From Candidatus Sericytochromatia bacterium (GTDB lineage Bacteria > Cyanobacteriota > Sericytochromatia > UBA7694), in the NCBI GenBank assembly GCA_018780035.1, contig JADMKE010000005.1, positions 100,854 through 164,853 on the forward strand: a stretch of 64,000 nucleotides of DNA, written 5' to 3'. Position numbers and translations under genes: made by a program. Positions 33,659-41,782 of this stretch are shown one piece after another; position 1 is the first letter of the stretch; each line of letters opens with the position of its first letter. The notes below the pieces were generated by a model that did no database searches, had not been told where the DNA came from, and was given only the letters and a program-made list of their open reading frames with translations.

Positions 33659-35134
33659 TTAGAAGCGGAAACGCAGATTCAGTTCGCCACCGATATCACC
33701 AAAGATGGTGGTGCTGCCAGCATTCATGTAACGGGTATCTTTATAACCCAGTTCCACAGAGAAGGTGCTGTAAGCAGGGATGGTGACACCCAGGAAAGCG
33801 TCGTTCTTCCACTGAATATTGTCGTTGATATTGCCAGTCTGACCAATAAAGTAGGTGAAGGCATCACGGGCAACAATACTGAACCAAGAGCCGATGGGAA
33901 TTTCGAGGTCAATCCGACCACGGGGGCCGTGGTTGGCGTAGCTGTAGTTCACACCGAAGAGCTGCAGATAGTCATAACCCACACCCACCAAGAGACCCAC
34001 TTCTTGAGCAGAACCCTGGAGTTTCCAGAGCAAACCGCCACCGGCGGTCAGACGGGAGTTGAGATCGGTGGTCTGTTTTGTGCCATCGGGCAGCAATTGG
34101 TTGGCTTTAAATTTGCCACCGCCTTCATACATCATCCAATCACCGTGCAGGTCAATCCCGAAGTGATTGTATTCATTGGCACTCAGGGGGGTCCAATCCA
34201 AGCTGGCATTGGGGCCATAGATAAAGCCAATATCATTGGGATTGGTCGCAGTTGCCACGTTAGAGACTTTGAAGTCGCCGCCGAGACGGATATCCAACTT
34301 CTTGACAGGAACCTTGGTGGCCACAGGCACAGGGGTGGGTGTAGGAGCTGGGGTCGGTTTTGCCGTGGGCACAGCTGTGGGCACGGGGGTCGGAGCGGGG
34401 GTCAGGGGGATCAGGTAGGTATCCACATAGCGGATAAATTCGCGGATTGTGGCCGCAGCTTCGTAGCGGGTTAAGCGCTTGCCGCCGCGGAAGGAAGCGT
34501 CCGGGTAGCCATCCATGATCTGGTATTTGTCGATAATTTCGTTGACGGCTTTGGTCGCCCAATGATCTGCTGGCAAATCCTGGATTTGGCTGACGCGGTC
34601 GCGGCGGGCCAAAGAGGGGGAGGTGCCTTTGCTTTCGAGCAAGGTGAAATAATTGTACATTTCGAAGGCAATTTCATAGCGACTGATGGGCTCATCGCCC
34701 ATGAAGCGCTTGCCGGGCATGGGTTGCATGATGCCGTATTCATTCACAATCGAATTGACCGTTGTGGCATGGGCTGCATCGACGTCTGTCATTTCAGCAT
34801 CATTTGCATCACCGAGCTTGCGCAGGTCTTTGCCACTGATAGATTCCAGTTTTTTCACAGCGTTGTGGAAAATTTGAGCCAATTCATAGCGGGTCAGCAA
34901 ATCGTTGCCTTTGAACTGATTGGCGGATTTGGGGGACATAATGTCGAGTTCTTCAACCAGCACTTTAACGGCGTTATAAGCCCAGTGATTGGTGGGGACA
35001 TCGGTCAGGTCTTCAACATTCATCGCGAGTTGATAAGGAGCAGGTGCTGCATTGTTTTGGGCAGAAGCCAGGCCGACTGGCAAAGTGACCAGAATTGAAC
35101 TGGCCATCAGGATTCCGAGCATACGTTTATTCAT
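33659..35134 (-). CDS. SLH-domain outer-membrane beta-barrel protein
   Basis: 491 residues from ATG 35134 (GGAGG upstream; a longer in-frame opening has no ribosome site). The signal peptide ends near 'GLASA'. Three SLH repeats follow: 'DVPTNHWAYNAVKVLVEELDI', 'NSIVNEYGIMQPMPGKRFMG' with 'ISRYEIAFEMYNYF', and 'DLPADHWATKAVNEIIDKYQI' with 'LTRYEAAATIREFI'. A PTP/PTPVPT linker (~250-285) leads to a ~200-residue barrel ending 'GGELNLRFRF'. SLH domains bind secondary cell-wall or peptidoglycan-linked polymers, so the protein likely tethers the outer membrane to the wall. It is 70-80% similar by eye to the gene at 36237. Confidence 0.9.
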   Translation of the reverse strand: MNKRMLGILMASSILVTLPVGLASAQNNAAPAPYQLAMNVEDLTDVPTNHWAYNAVKVLVEELDIMSPKSANQFKGNDLLTRYELAQIFHNAVKKLESISGKDLRKLGDANDAEMTDVDAAHATTVNSIVNEYGIMQPMPGKRFMGDEPISRYEIAFEMYNYFTLLESKGTSPSLARRDRVSQIQDLPADHWATKAVNEIIDKYQIMDGYPDASFRGGKRLTRYEAAATIREFIRYVDTYLIPLTPAPTPVPTAVPTAKPTPAPTPTPVPVATKVPVKKLDIRLGGDFKVSNVATATNPNDIGFIYGPNASLDWTPLSANEYNHFGIDLHGDWMMYEGGGKFKANQLLPDGTKQTTDLNSRLTAGGGLLWKLQGSAQEVGLLVGVGYDYLQLFGVNYSYANHGPRGRIDLEIPIGSWFSIVARDAFTYFIGQTGNINDNIQWKNDAFLGVTIPAYSTFSVELGYKDTRYMNAGSTTIFGDIGGELNLRFRF

Positions 35135-35200
35135 TAAGTTGTGCCTCCATGGCATTGATGAAATATTACAAGTCTTAGAACAATCATGGAATATGTGGGG

Positions 35201-35243
35201 GTAGATACAACTCTTGTTTACAAAGAACAACTATGGCATCTAC
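35201..35243. promoter_or_regulatory. Imperfect inverted repeat upstream of the SLH gene
   Basis: GTAGAT (35201-35206) and ATCTAC (35238-35243) enclose further partial symmetry (TTGTT near 35215 and AACAA near 35226). It lies 67-110 bases upstream of the SLH start at 35134, so it is either a leader hairpin or an operator. Confidence 0.35.
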
Positions 35244-35300
35244 CTAATAAATACCATTTTAACGGAATTAGCGTTGAGTTGGTGACAAGCAGAGAAAAAG

Positions 35301-36053
35301 CTATGTAGCCGGGGGCTCTATCTTGATCAGATACGTATTCACATAGAGGATAAAGGCGCGAAGAATGGCCGCTCCTTCATAACGGGTAAGGCGCTTGCCT
35401 CCCCGAAAAGAACCATCTGGATAGCCATCCATCACTTGGTATTTGTCGACCATCTCAGTCACGGACTTGACGGCCCAATGATCCGCTGGCAGGTCTTTTA
35501 TTTGACTCGCACGGTTGCGCCGAGTGGGGGCAGTACCTGTGCCCAGACCTTCGAGCAACGTAAAATAATTGTGGAGTTCGTAGGCTATTTCATAACGGTT
35601 GAGGGGATCTTCGCCCCAGAATTTCTTCGCGGGCATCGGCAACATGATTTGGTAATCGTTGACAATGGCATCCACAGCCTCTTTGTGGGCCGGTGCCACA
35701 TCGACAAATTGGGTCGGGGGAGGACCTCCCACTTTACGCAAATCTTTTCCGCTGGCGGCTTCGAGTTTTTTGACTGCCCGATAAAAGATTTCTGCCAGTT
35801 CATAGCGGGTCAATAAATCATTGCCTTTAAATTGATTGGCGGTTTTCAGCGGCATAATTTTTAAATCCGCCACCAAGACTTTCACGGCTGGATAAGACCA
35901 GTGATCCTTGGGTAAGTCCAGGATATCGTCGGGATTAATGACAGACGCCAATCGATAACTTTGCGGCTTTGCCAGGGCGGCATCCCCGCTTACAGGCAAA
36001 AACGACACCAGCACGGAAACACTTAGACAGATCTTCAACATATGTTTATTCAT
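35301..36053 (-). CDS. SLH-domain protein without a barrel
   Basis: 250 residues, ATG at 36051-36053 with a GAGG about ten bases upstream. A signal peptide is followed by three SLH repeats in the same order as its neighbours ('DLPKDHWSYPAVKVLVADLKI', 'NRYEIAYELHNYF', 'DLPADHWAVKSVTEMVDKYQV'). The protein stops right after the third repeat, at 'NTYLIKIEPPAT', where the others begin the Pro/Thr linker and barrel. Either it is a truncated duplicate or it is a soluble periplasmic SLH protein that competes for the same wall ligand. The stop is clean and no barrel remnant lies downstream before the next gene. Confidence 0.88.
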   Translation of the reverse strand: MNKHMLKICLSVSVLVSFLPVSGDAALAKPQSYRLASVINPDDILDLPKDHWSYPAVKVLVADLKIMPLKTANQFKGNDLLTRYELAEIFYRAVKKLEAASGKDLRKVGGPPPTQFVDVAPAHKEAVDAIVNDYQIMLPMPAKKFWGEDPLNRYEIAYELHNYFTLLEGLGTGTAPTRRNRASQIKDLPADHWAVKSVTEMVDKYQVMDGYPDGSFRGGKRLTRYEGAAILRAFILYVNTYLIKIEPPAT

Positions 36054-36166
36054 TTAATTTAGCCTCTTGTCATGGGTATCGTACCGCTAACTGAATACTT
36101 AAGTGTATTTTTCAAGCTATTTTGCTAAAAAAATCTTTTCATACCAAAGAGTGGAGACCTATTTTT

Positions 36167-36199
36167 ACAGCCCTTGGCGCTCACTCGGCCAAGGGCTGT
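36167..36199. other. 12-bp perfect hairpin after the SLH gene
   Basis: ACAGCCCTTGGC (36167-36178) / GCCAAGGGCTGT (36188-36199) with a nine-base loop. It sits just past the 3' end of the SLH gene at 36237, so it may end or stabilise the transcript, but no T-run follows on the minus strand. Confidence 0.5.
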
Positions 36200-36236
36200 G
36201 TTGAGCCTATAAAATCTGCGTTCGCTGAAAATGCAA

Positions 36237-37718
36237 TTAGAAGCGGAAACGCAGGTTCAATTCGCCGCCAATATCCCCAAAGATGGTGCTATTTCCGCCC
36301 AGCATATAACGGGTGTCTTTATAACCCACTTCCACTGAGAAGAGGCTATAAGCGGGAATCGTTACACCCAAGAAGGCCTCGTTTTTCCACTGCAAATTGT
36401 CACTGACATTGGGGCTTGCACCAATAAAGTAGGTGAAGGCATCGCGGGCAACAAAACTGAACCAAGATCCAATGGGAATTTCGAGGTCGATGCGCCCACG
36501 GGGGCCGTGGTTGGCGTAGCTGTAATTGACACCGAAGAGTTTCAGGTAGTCATATCCCACACCGACGGTTAAACCCACATCTTGAGCTGAGCCCTGAAGT
36601 CTCCAGATCAGACCCCCACCCACAGTCAGACGGGAACTGAGATCGGTTGTCAAAGGCTGACCATTGGTATCGATTTGCGGCGCCTTAAACTTGCCCCCCT
36701 CATACATCATCCAATCACCATGCAGGTCAAGCCCAAAGTGGTTATAATCCCCGAGACTGAGGGGAAGCCAATCCAGACTGGCATTGGGGCCATAGAGCAA
36801 GCCGGTTTCGCCGGGATTGCCATTGGCCAACAAGGCCCGTGAGGTTTTCACATCCCCACCGATGCGGATATCCAGTTTTTTCACGGGTACCTTGGTCGGG
36901 GCTGGCACGGGAGTGGGTGTGGGCAAAGGTGTTGCCATCGGGGTCGGTGTGGGCGTCGGTTCGGGAGTCGGAGCAGGTACCAGCGGGATCAGGTAGGTAT
37001 CCACATAGCGAATAAATTCACGCAAGGTGGCTGCCGCTTCGTAGCGCGTCAGGCTCTTGCCCCCTCGGAAAGAATTGTCGGGATAGCCATCCATGATTTG
37101 GTATTTATCCAGAATATCTTTCACGGCTTTGGTGGCCCAGTGATCTGCAGGCAGATCCTGAACCTGGCTGGCGCGATCACGGCGGGCCAAGACCGGCGTT
37201 GTGCCATGATTTTCAAGCAATGTGAAATAATTATAGAGTTCAAAAGCGATTTCATAGCGACTGATAGGCTCATTGCCCATAAAGCGCCGCCCAGGCATGG
37301 GCTGCATAATCGCATACTCATTGACAATCGCGTTGACTGTACTGGCCTGATCGGGATCGAGATCCACCATCTCTATGTCTGGATCATTTGTATCGCTTAA
37401 GCGGCGAAGATCTTTGCCGCTGAACGCTTCCAACTTCTTGACTGCGCTGTGAAAAACCTGAGCGAGTTCATAGCGCGTGAGAATATCATTGCCTTTAAAT
37501 TCGTTGGCACTTTTGGTCGGCATGATATCCAACTCTTCCACCAAAATTTTGACCGCATTATAGGCCCAATGATCGGAGGGAACATCACTCAGATCGTCCA
37601 TTTTCACAGCAACCTGAAAAGCAGCGGGTGCGGCTTGCGTCTGTGGAGCAAACACGCCCATAGGCAAAATGGCCAGCGTTGAGCTGGCCATGAACATTCG
37701 CAAGAGAGATACTTTCAT
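36237..37718 (-). CDS. SLH-domain outer-membrane beta-barrel protein
   Basis: 493 residues from ATG 37718 (AGGAGG upstream). The signal peptide ends near 'QTQA'. The layout matches the gene at 33659: SLH repeats 'DVPSDHWAYNAVKILVEELDI', 'NEYAIMQPMPGRRFMGNEP', 'DLPADHWATKAVKDILDKYQI'; a PTPEPTPTPTP linker; and a barrel with 'GVGYDYLKLFGVNYSYANHG' and terminal 'GGELNLRFRF'. The barrel is better conserved between the two paralogues than the linker. It is probably a porin-like or structural outer-membrane protein bound to the cell wall through SLH. The two full-length copies flank the barrel-less one. Confidence 0.9.
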   Translation of the reverse strand: MKVSLLRMFMASSTLAILPMGVFAPQTQAAPAAFQVAVKMDDLSDVPSDHWAYNAVKILVEELDIMPTKSANEFKGNDILTRYELAQVFHSAVKKLEAFSGKDLRRLSDTNDPDIEMVDLDPDQASTVNAIVNEYAIMQPMPGRRFMGNEPISRYEIAFELYNYFTLLENHGTTPVLARRDRASQVQDLPADHWATKAVKDILDKYQIMDGYPDNSFRGGKSLTRYEAAATLREFIRYVDTYLIPLVPAPTPEPTPTPTPMATPLPTPTPVPAPTKVPVKKLDIRIGGDVKTSRALLANGNPGETGLLYGPNASLDWLPLSLGDYNHFGLDLHGDWMMYEGGKFKAPQIDTNGQPLTTDLSSRLTVGGGLIWRLQGSAQDVGLTVGVGYDYLKLFGVNYSYANHGPRGRIDLEIPIGSWFSFVARDAFTYFIGASPNVSDNLQWKNEAFLGVTIPAYSLFSVEVGYKDTRYMLGGNSTIFGDIGGELNLRFRF

Positions 37719-37924
37719 TTTGGGTGCCTCCTGTGACATCGATGTAATTAGCATAGAATAGATGCGAAACAACGAGAAAAAGAGCCATTAATTTAACTTA
37801 AAAAATCCTAAACCTCCCTGTCTTGATTAAGATTTTAGTAGAATAATTAAGAATTGTAAAGGACTTAAGCAAATTTAACCAGAGAGGTCAAATCGGGAAA
37901 CAGGGGCAAAGACCAGTGATAGCC

Positions 37925-39220
37925 TTATGACTGCAAGCGCGAGGCCAAGAGATTGGCCATATACTGAAACTGGGTTTCGACAAATTGCTGAATTAAATCA
38001 GAGAAGGGGTGAACCTGGGTAAATTCAGTGCGGCCAAAGAAGCGCCCCAAATGGATTTGGTATTGCATTTCCAGCTCTTTGACCTCGCCACTGGCGGGAT
38101 CGGTTTCGGTGATCGAAAAGGCCTGTAAATGCTCCAACATCAAAGCATAGGCAAAGTCAAAGATATAGGTGTGCTGCAAGGGTTTGAGTTCGCGCACCAA
38201 GGACTCCAATTCCTGTCCCCAGAGTGGCCCAATATGTTCACGCACCTCTCCAGAGGCCGACCACAGCCAAGCCAAACGCGTATCAAAGGTCAAAAGCCAG
38301 TTTTTATAGACCTGAACCCGCTCAGCCTGTTCCATTTTGCGTTGAATCGCAGGCACAGAACGCACCTGAATTTCATTTTCACCTGCAAAAAAGCCCAAAT
38401 CGGTATTGGGCGCACATTCCAGCAATTCAATCAATTCCCGCTCATCCCCTTCATCGACCGCTTCAGAGCCGCTTAAGAAGACACTGAGAATTTTTTGACC
38501 TGCGCTGACTTTGCCCTGCAGAGGGGATTCGGGATAAACATAGATCACCATCGGAAACCAGCCATCGTAAGTCGCATCATAGCTCATGGCAACGATCAAC
38601 CCCAGAGTAGGAATGAGCTTGATCAGACGCACCACGTCTTCGCGGGGCACCACCGCTCGGGCTTGGGTAATCCGCATCAGACTCTCTTTGGCATAGCTGT
38701 TCTCCGCATCAAATTTGAGCACCTGCTCAAAAACCTCTGTGGCCTCTTGGGGGCGAAAACTGGTTTCATACAACATACCCAAAGTCAGTAAACTGGTGGT
38801 GTCTTTGCGGTTTTCCTTGATCGCCTGGCGGTACTCACGAATGGCAAAGCCATAAAAATTGAGCTGGGTATAAATATAACCGAGATTGGCATAAATAAAG
38901 GCTTTAATCTCAGGGGGTTGATTGAGTTTGAGTGCCCGGCGAAATTCGGCGAGCGCGGTATTGGTCTCACCCAATTGTAAATAGGCCTGGCCCAAATTTG
39001 GACGGACCTGGCGCTCCATATCTGCAGAGTTGTCAATCTCCAGCACCTGCATAAATTTTTTAATCGCTGTGTCGGGATGGTTATTTTTGAGGGCCGACAG
39101 GGCGATATTAAAACTGCTACTGGCATCTTGGGTCTGCTCCACCAACTCAGAAATATTTTTCTTGAGGTGGGCCTTTTTTTCGACAGCTGCCGCCAGGGGA
39201 TTGTTTTCGTATTTACTCAT
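37925..39220 (-). CDS. TPR protein with PDZ-like domain
   Basis: 431 residues, ATG at 39218-39220 with a weak ribosome site. There is no signal peptide. Residues ~35-190 hold at least four TPRs ('FNIALSALKNNHPDTAIKKFMQVLEID', 'PNLGQAYLQLGETNTALAEFRRALKLN', 'ANLGYIYTQLNFYGFAIREYRQAI', 'LLTLGMLYETSFRPQEATEVFEQVL'). Residues ~210-300 resemble a PDZ fold: 'IYVYPESPLQGKVSAGQKILSVFLSG' and 'ELIELLECAPNTDLGFF'. A ~130-residue helical C-terminus follows. It is likely a cytosolic scaffold; its partners are unknown. Its 5' end is divergent from the helical protein gene at 39362. Confidence 0.8.
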   Translation of the reverse strand: MSKYENNPLAAAVEKKAHLKKNISELVEQTQDASSSFNIALSALKNNHPDTAIKKFMQVLEIDNSADMERQVRPNLGQAYLQLGETNTALAEFRRALKLNQPPEIKAFIYANLGYIYTQLNFYGFAIREYRQAIKENRKDTTSLLTLGMLYETSFRPQEATEVFEQVLKFDAENSYAKESLMRITQARAVVPREDVVRLIKLIPTLGLIVAMSYDATYDGWFPMVIYVYPESPLQGKVSAGQKILSVFLSGSEAVDEGDERELIELLECAPNTDLGFFAGENEIQVRSVPAIQRKMEQAERVQVYKNWLLTFDTRLAWLWSASGEVREHIGPLWGQELESLVRELKPLQHTYIFDFAYALMLEHLQAFSITETDPASGEVKELEMQYQIHLGRFFGRTEFTQVHPFSDLIQQFVETQFQYMANLLASRLQS

Positions 39221-39361
39221 CTTCTTATTTTAAGCCCAGAGGGCCTTCACTGTCTGCCCCCGTACAGACAAAAGCGACAGACAAAAGTCTTAGACGTCAG
39301 CTTTGCCACTGCGGCATCTATAACTTTGGTTCAAAGGTCTTTTGAAATTGAAAGGAATCCC

Positions 39362-39988
39362 ATGGCAATTAACAATAATCCCATCAAGTCAACCGTTGAG
39401 ACGTTTAAACAAATGAACCAAGTTGTGAAAACAACTGTGGAGGCAACTGCCGATTTATTTCACGATGCCGATGGCGACAAAACCGATTTGGATGATATCA
39501 AACGAGAAGCCGGAAAACTTTCAGGTGGAGAACAAGTGGCTTTAACCGTTGGCACAATTGCCACAGGGGGGGCCTTGCCCGTGCTCTCACTCCTCACAGA
39601 AGGCGCTGTCACACTCACCAAAAAAGCGGCAAAAGAAGTGGGTTCGGGCTTGGATAAAGCTGGTGAAGCCGTCAGCAAAGCTGTTAAAGACAAATACAGC
39701 AATCCCCCAGAGAAGCCCCTCGCGGATAAACTCGGCAAAGAGCTGAAAAAAGCCGGCGACAAAATTGAAGAAGCGGTCGATGATCTCAAAGATGGCCGCA
39801 CCTATCGCGATGTTAAAAAAGAGGTGAAACGCGGCATCCGCGACAATTTCACCGAACAGACCCCGCTTCAAAAAGTGGGCAGCCAGCTCAGAGATGGATT
39901 TGAAGATGCGATCGACAACCTCTCAGATATCGCCGATGATATCCAAGATGGTCGCATGGGGAAAAAAATTCGCAAGGCCTTTGAGTGA
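39362..39988 (+). CDS. Hypothetical helical/coiled-coil protein
   Basis: 208 residues from ATG 39362 (GAAAGGA upstream); the frame is open further 5' but without a start site. It begins MAINNNPIKSTVETF with no signal peptide. One EF-hand-like loop 'DADGDKTDLDDIK' (~36-48) is followed by a hydrophobic glycine-rich segment ('ALTVGTIATGGALPVLSLLTEGAV') and a long Lys/Glu/Asp-rich amphipathic helix with repeats such as 'LGKELKKAGDKIEEAVDDLKDG'. The acidic and basic residues alternate as in a coiled coil. The function is unknown; it resembles the lineage-specific set in this window. Confidence 0.75.
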   Translation: MAINNNPIKSTVETFKQMNQVVKTTVEATADLFHDADGDKTDLDDIKREAGKLSGGEQVALTVGTIATGGALPVLSLLTEGAVTLTKKAAKEVGSGLDKAGEAVSKAVKDKYSNPPEKPLADKLGKELKKAGDKIEEAVDDLKDGRTYRDVKKEVKRGIRDNFTEQTPLQKVGSQLRDGFEDAIDNLSDIADDIQDGRMGKKIRKAFE

Positions 39989-40026
39989 TTATCGTTAACT
40001 GCATCTGGTAAGATATTTTAATACAT

Positions 40027-40099
40027 GCCCTCGTAGCTCAGTGGATAGAGCACCGGTTTCCTAAATCGTAGGTCGCAAGTTCGAGTCTTGCCGGGGGCG
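40027..40099 (+). tRNA. tRNA-Arg (anticodon CCT)
   Basis: 73 bases. Acceptor GCCCTCG pairs with CGGGGGC, D-stem GCTC/GAGC, anticodon loop TTCCTAA with CCT, and T-arm GCAAG-TTCGAGT-CTTGC. The outer pair of the anticodon stem is a C-T mismatch. CCA is not encoded. The 3' half overlaps, on the other strand, the last codons of the hydrolase gene at 40061. Confidence 0.93.
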
Positions 40100-41737
40100 T
40101 GTTCCCGTTTTTTGTTGGCTCTTTTGCAAATAGAGCCCAAACAGCCCCAGGGCCAAAAGCAATGTGGGGACAAGCCGCAAACAGCCGTGCTGCCAGACCA
40201 TACGCAAAGCCCCTGCATGTAAAAAGCCACTGGCTGCCCGCTGCCACAGTATCACCCCCAAACAAGCAGACAAACCGACCAAAAGCCCCACAGTCCGCAG
40301 GGACAACGGGGCCTGCGCTGGCAAAAATTGGGCCGAAGTTGCGCTCATGCGGCGGGTCAGCCACGGGCCTGATTGCAGGATCAGGCCCACCAGGCCACCG
40401 GGTTTGAGCCATTCGATCGCAAGCAACAACCCCACCGGCCAAGCGGGCTCCAGACTTTGGGTATAGCGTTCAAACAACTGGCTCTGAAGCATTTCCAGCG
40501 CAGTTTGGGGCAAAACGCGGCCCTCTTGAAAGAGAAAAAAGGGCAGCCACAGCCCCCCCGCTGGGGCTTGAAGCAAAAGTGGCAAAGCATGTAGCAGCGA
40601 GACAGCTTCATGGGCCAGCCAAAAACAGGCAAGCAGCACAAAGGTTTGTCTCCAAGCATCGGCCTGATCCGCTTGCAAATGGGTGCGCAGACTGAGCAAA
40701 AATAAGCTTCCCAAACAGAGCAAAGCAGCCTGAAAAGGCGGCAGCCAATGCAATTGTCCCGCCAATAAAAATCCACCGAGGCTTCCAGAGAGCAAGATCA
40801 GTTCGCTCCAACTGTGACGCTGTTGCCAGAACAGGCAGAGGGCCAGCCCAAACCACGCCCAGGCATAGATTTCTGTGGCCAGGCTCAAGGCAAATTCGTG
40901 CCAGACCGCATCAGGGGTATGCAGATCTTGCCATTGTGCTGCCAACCACTCACTGGCAGCGTTCAAAAGCAGTGGGTCGCGCATCTCTGTCTGGTGGCTG
41001 GAAAGGGGGGAGACAAAGAGTTTGCGTTCACAGCCAGGCTGGAGAGAAGGCAATTTGGCTCTCAATTGCGCCGCTGGATGAAAGGCCTCATATTGCCCCA
41101 GCCCAAACCAGACATTGCAGGGCAGCGTCTGCGCCGCTTCGGGCTCCATCCCCAAAACAACCCCGCCCTGAAGGCGGGAATCCACAGCCAAGGCCTGCAG
41201 AACCGCTGTCCCCCCCATTGAATGCCCAGCCAGAGCAATGCGGTTATTGTCCACCCCCGGCAATTGGCGCAATTGACCGATGGCCGCCAGCGTCTCGTCT
41301 AAATTATCACTTTCAGACTCAGGGCGGGGATCCGACTCGCCATAGCCACCGAGATCGAAGATCAACACCACCCGGCCCTGCCGCGCCAAAACACGGGCAA
41401 AAAAAGCCATATATTCACGCTGAACCAAAACCCCATGAACCAGCACCACTCCCGGCAAAGCGCGTGGGCCCGTTTGGACTGGCCGAAAGACCGAAGCCTG
41501 AATCTGGCGTTGCCCGCCTGCGACAGAAATCGTCAACTCTTGCCGGGAATAGGCTTTGCCTGGCTGAAAAAGGGCGATGCCCAAAGCCCCCAATAAGAGC
41601 CCCAAAAGACAGAGCACCCAGACCCCCCAAAGGGGCCTAAAGGAGAGTTTTAACAGGGGATTTTGCAAGCGAACACTCCGGAATTTATGCTTTGCCCTTC
41701 GGCCTGTTATAATGAGGGGCAACTGGTGTGCCTTCAT
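40061..41737 (-). CDS. Alpha/beta hydrolase fused to a polytopic membrane domain
   Basis: 558 residues from ATG 41737; the ribosome site is weak. One N-terminal membrane helix (~35-58) is followed by an alpha/beta hydrolase domain: 'VVLVHGVLVQREYMAFF', 'LIFDLGGYGESDP' and nucleophile elbow 'LAGHSMGGTAV' (~169-179). His could lie in 'LSSHQTEM'. From ~residue 290 the protein has about eight or nine hydrophobic helices to near its end. The reading frame ends inside the antisense of tRNA-Arg, and the last ~12 residues ('RPRQDSNLRPTI') are the well-known reverse translation of a tRNA. Whether these codons are used or an earlier truncation exists is unclear. Function is unknown. Confidence 0.8.
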   Translation of the reverse strand: MKAHQLPLIITGRRAKHKFRSVRLQNPLLKLSFRPLWGVWVLCLLGLLLGALGIALFQPGKAYSRQELTISVAGGQRQIQASVFRPVQTGPRALPGVVLVHGVLVQREYMAFFARVLARQGRVVLIFDLGGYGESDPRPESESDNLDETLAAIGQLRQLPGVDNNRIALAGHSMGGTAVLQALAVDSRLQGGVVLGMEPEAAQTLPCNVWFGLGQYEAFHPAAQLRAKLPSLQPGCERKLFVSPLSSHQTEMRDPLLLNAASEWLAAQWQDLHTPDAVWHEFALSLATEIYAWAWFGLALCLFWQQRHSWSELILLSGSLGGFLLAGQLHWLPPFQAALLCLGSLFLLSLRTHLQADQADAWRQTFVLLACFWLAHEAVSLLHALPLLLQAPAGGLWLPFFLFQEGRVLPQTALEMLQSQLFERYTQSLEPAWPVGLLLAIEWLKPGGLVGLILQSGPWLTRRMSATSAQFLPAQAPLSLRTVGLLVGLSACLGVILWQRAASGFLHAGALRMVWQHGCLRLVPTLLLALGLFGLYLQKSQQKTGTRPRQDSNLRPTI

Positions 41738-41782
41738 TGAAGCACATATCCTATCCCTTCAGAGACGGAGTAATTAGCCCCC

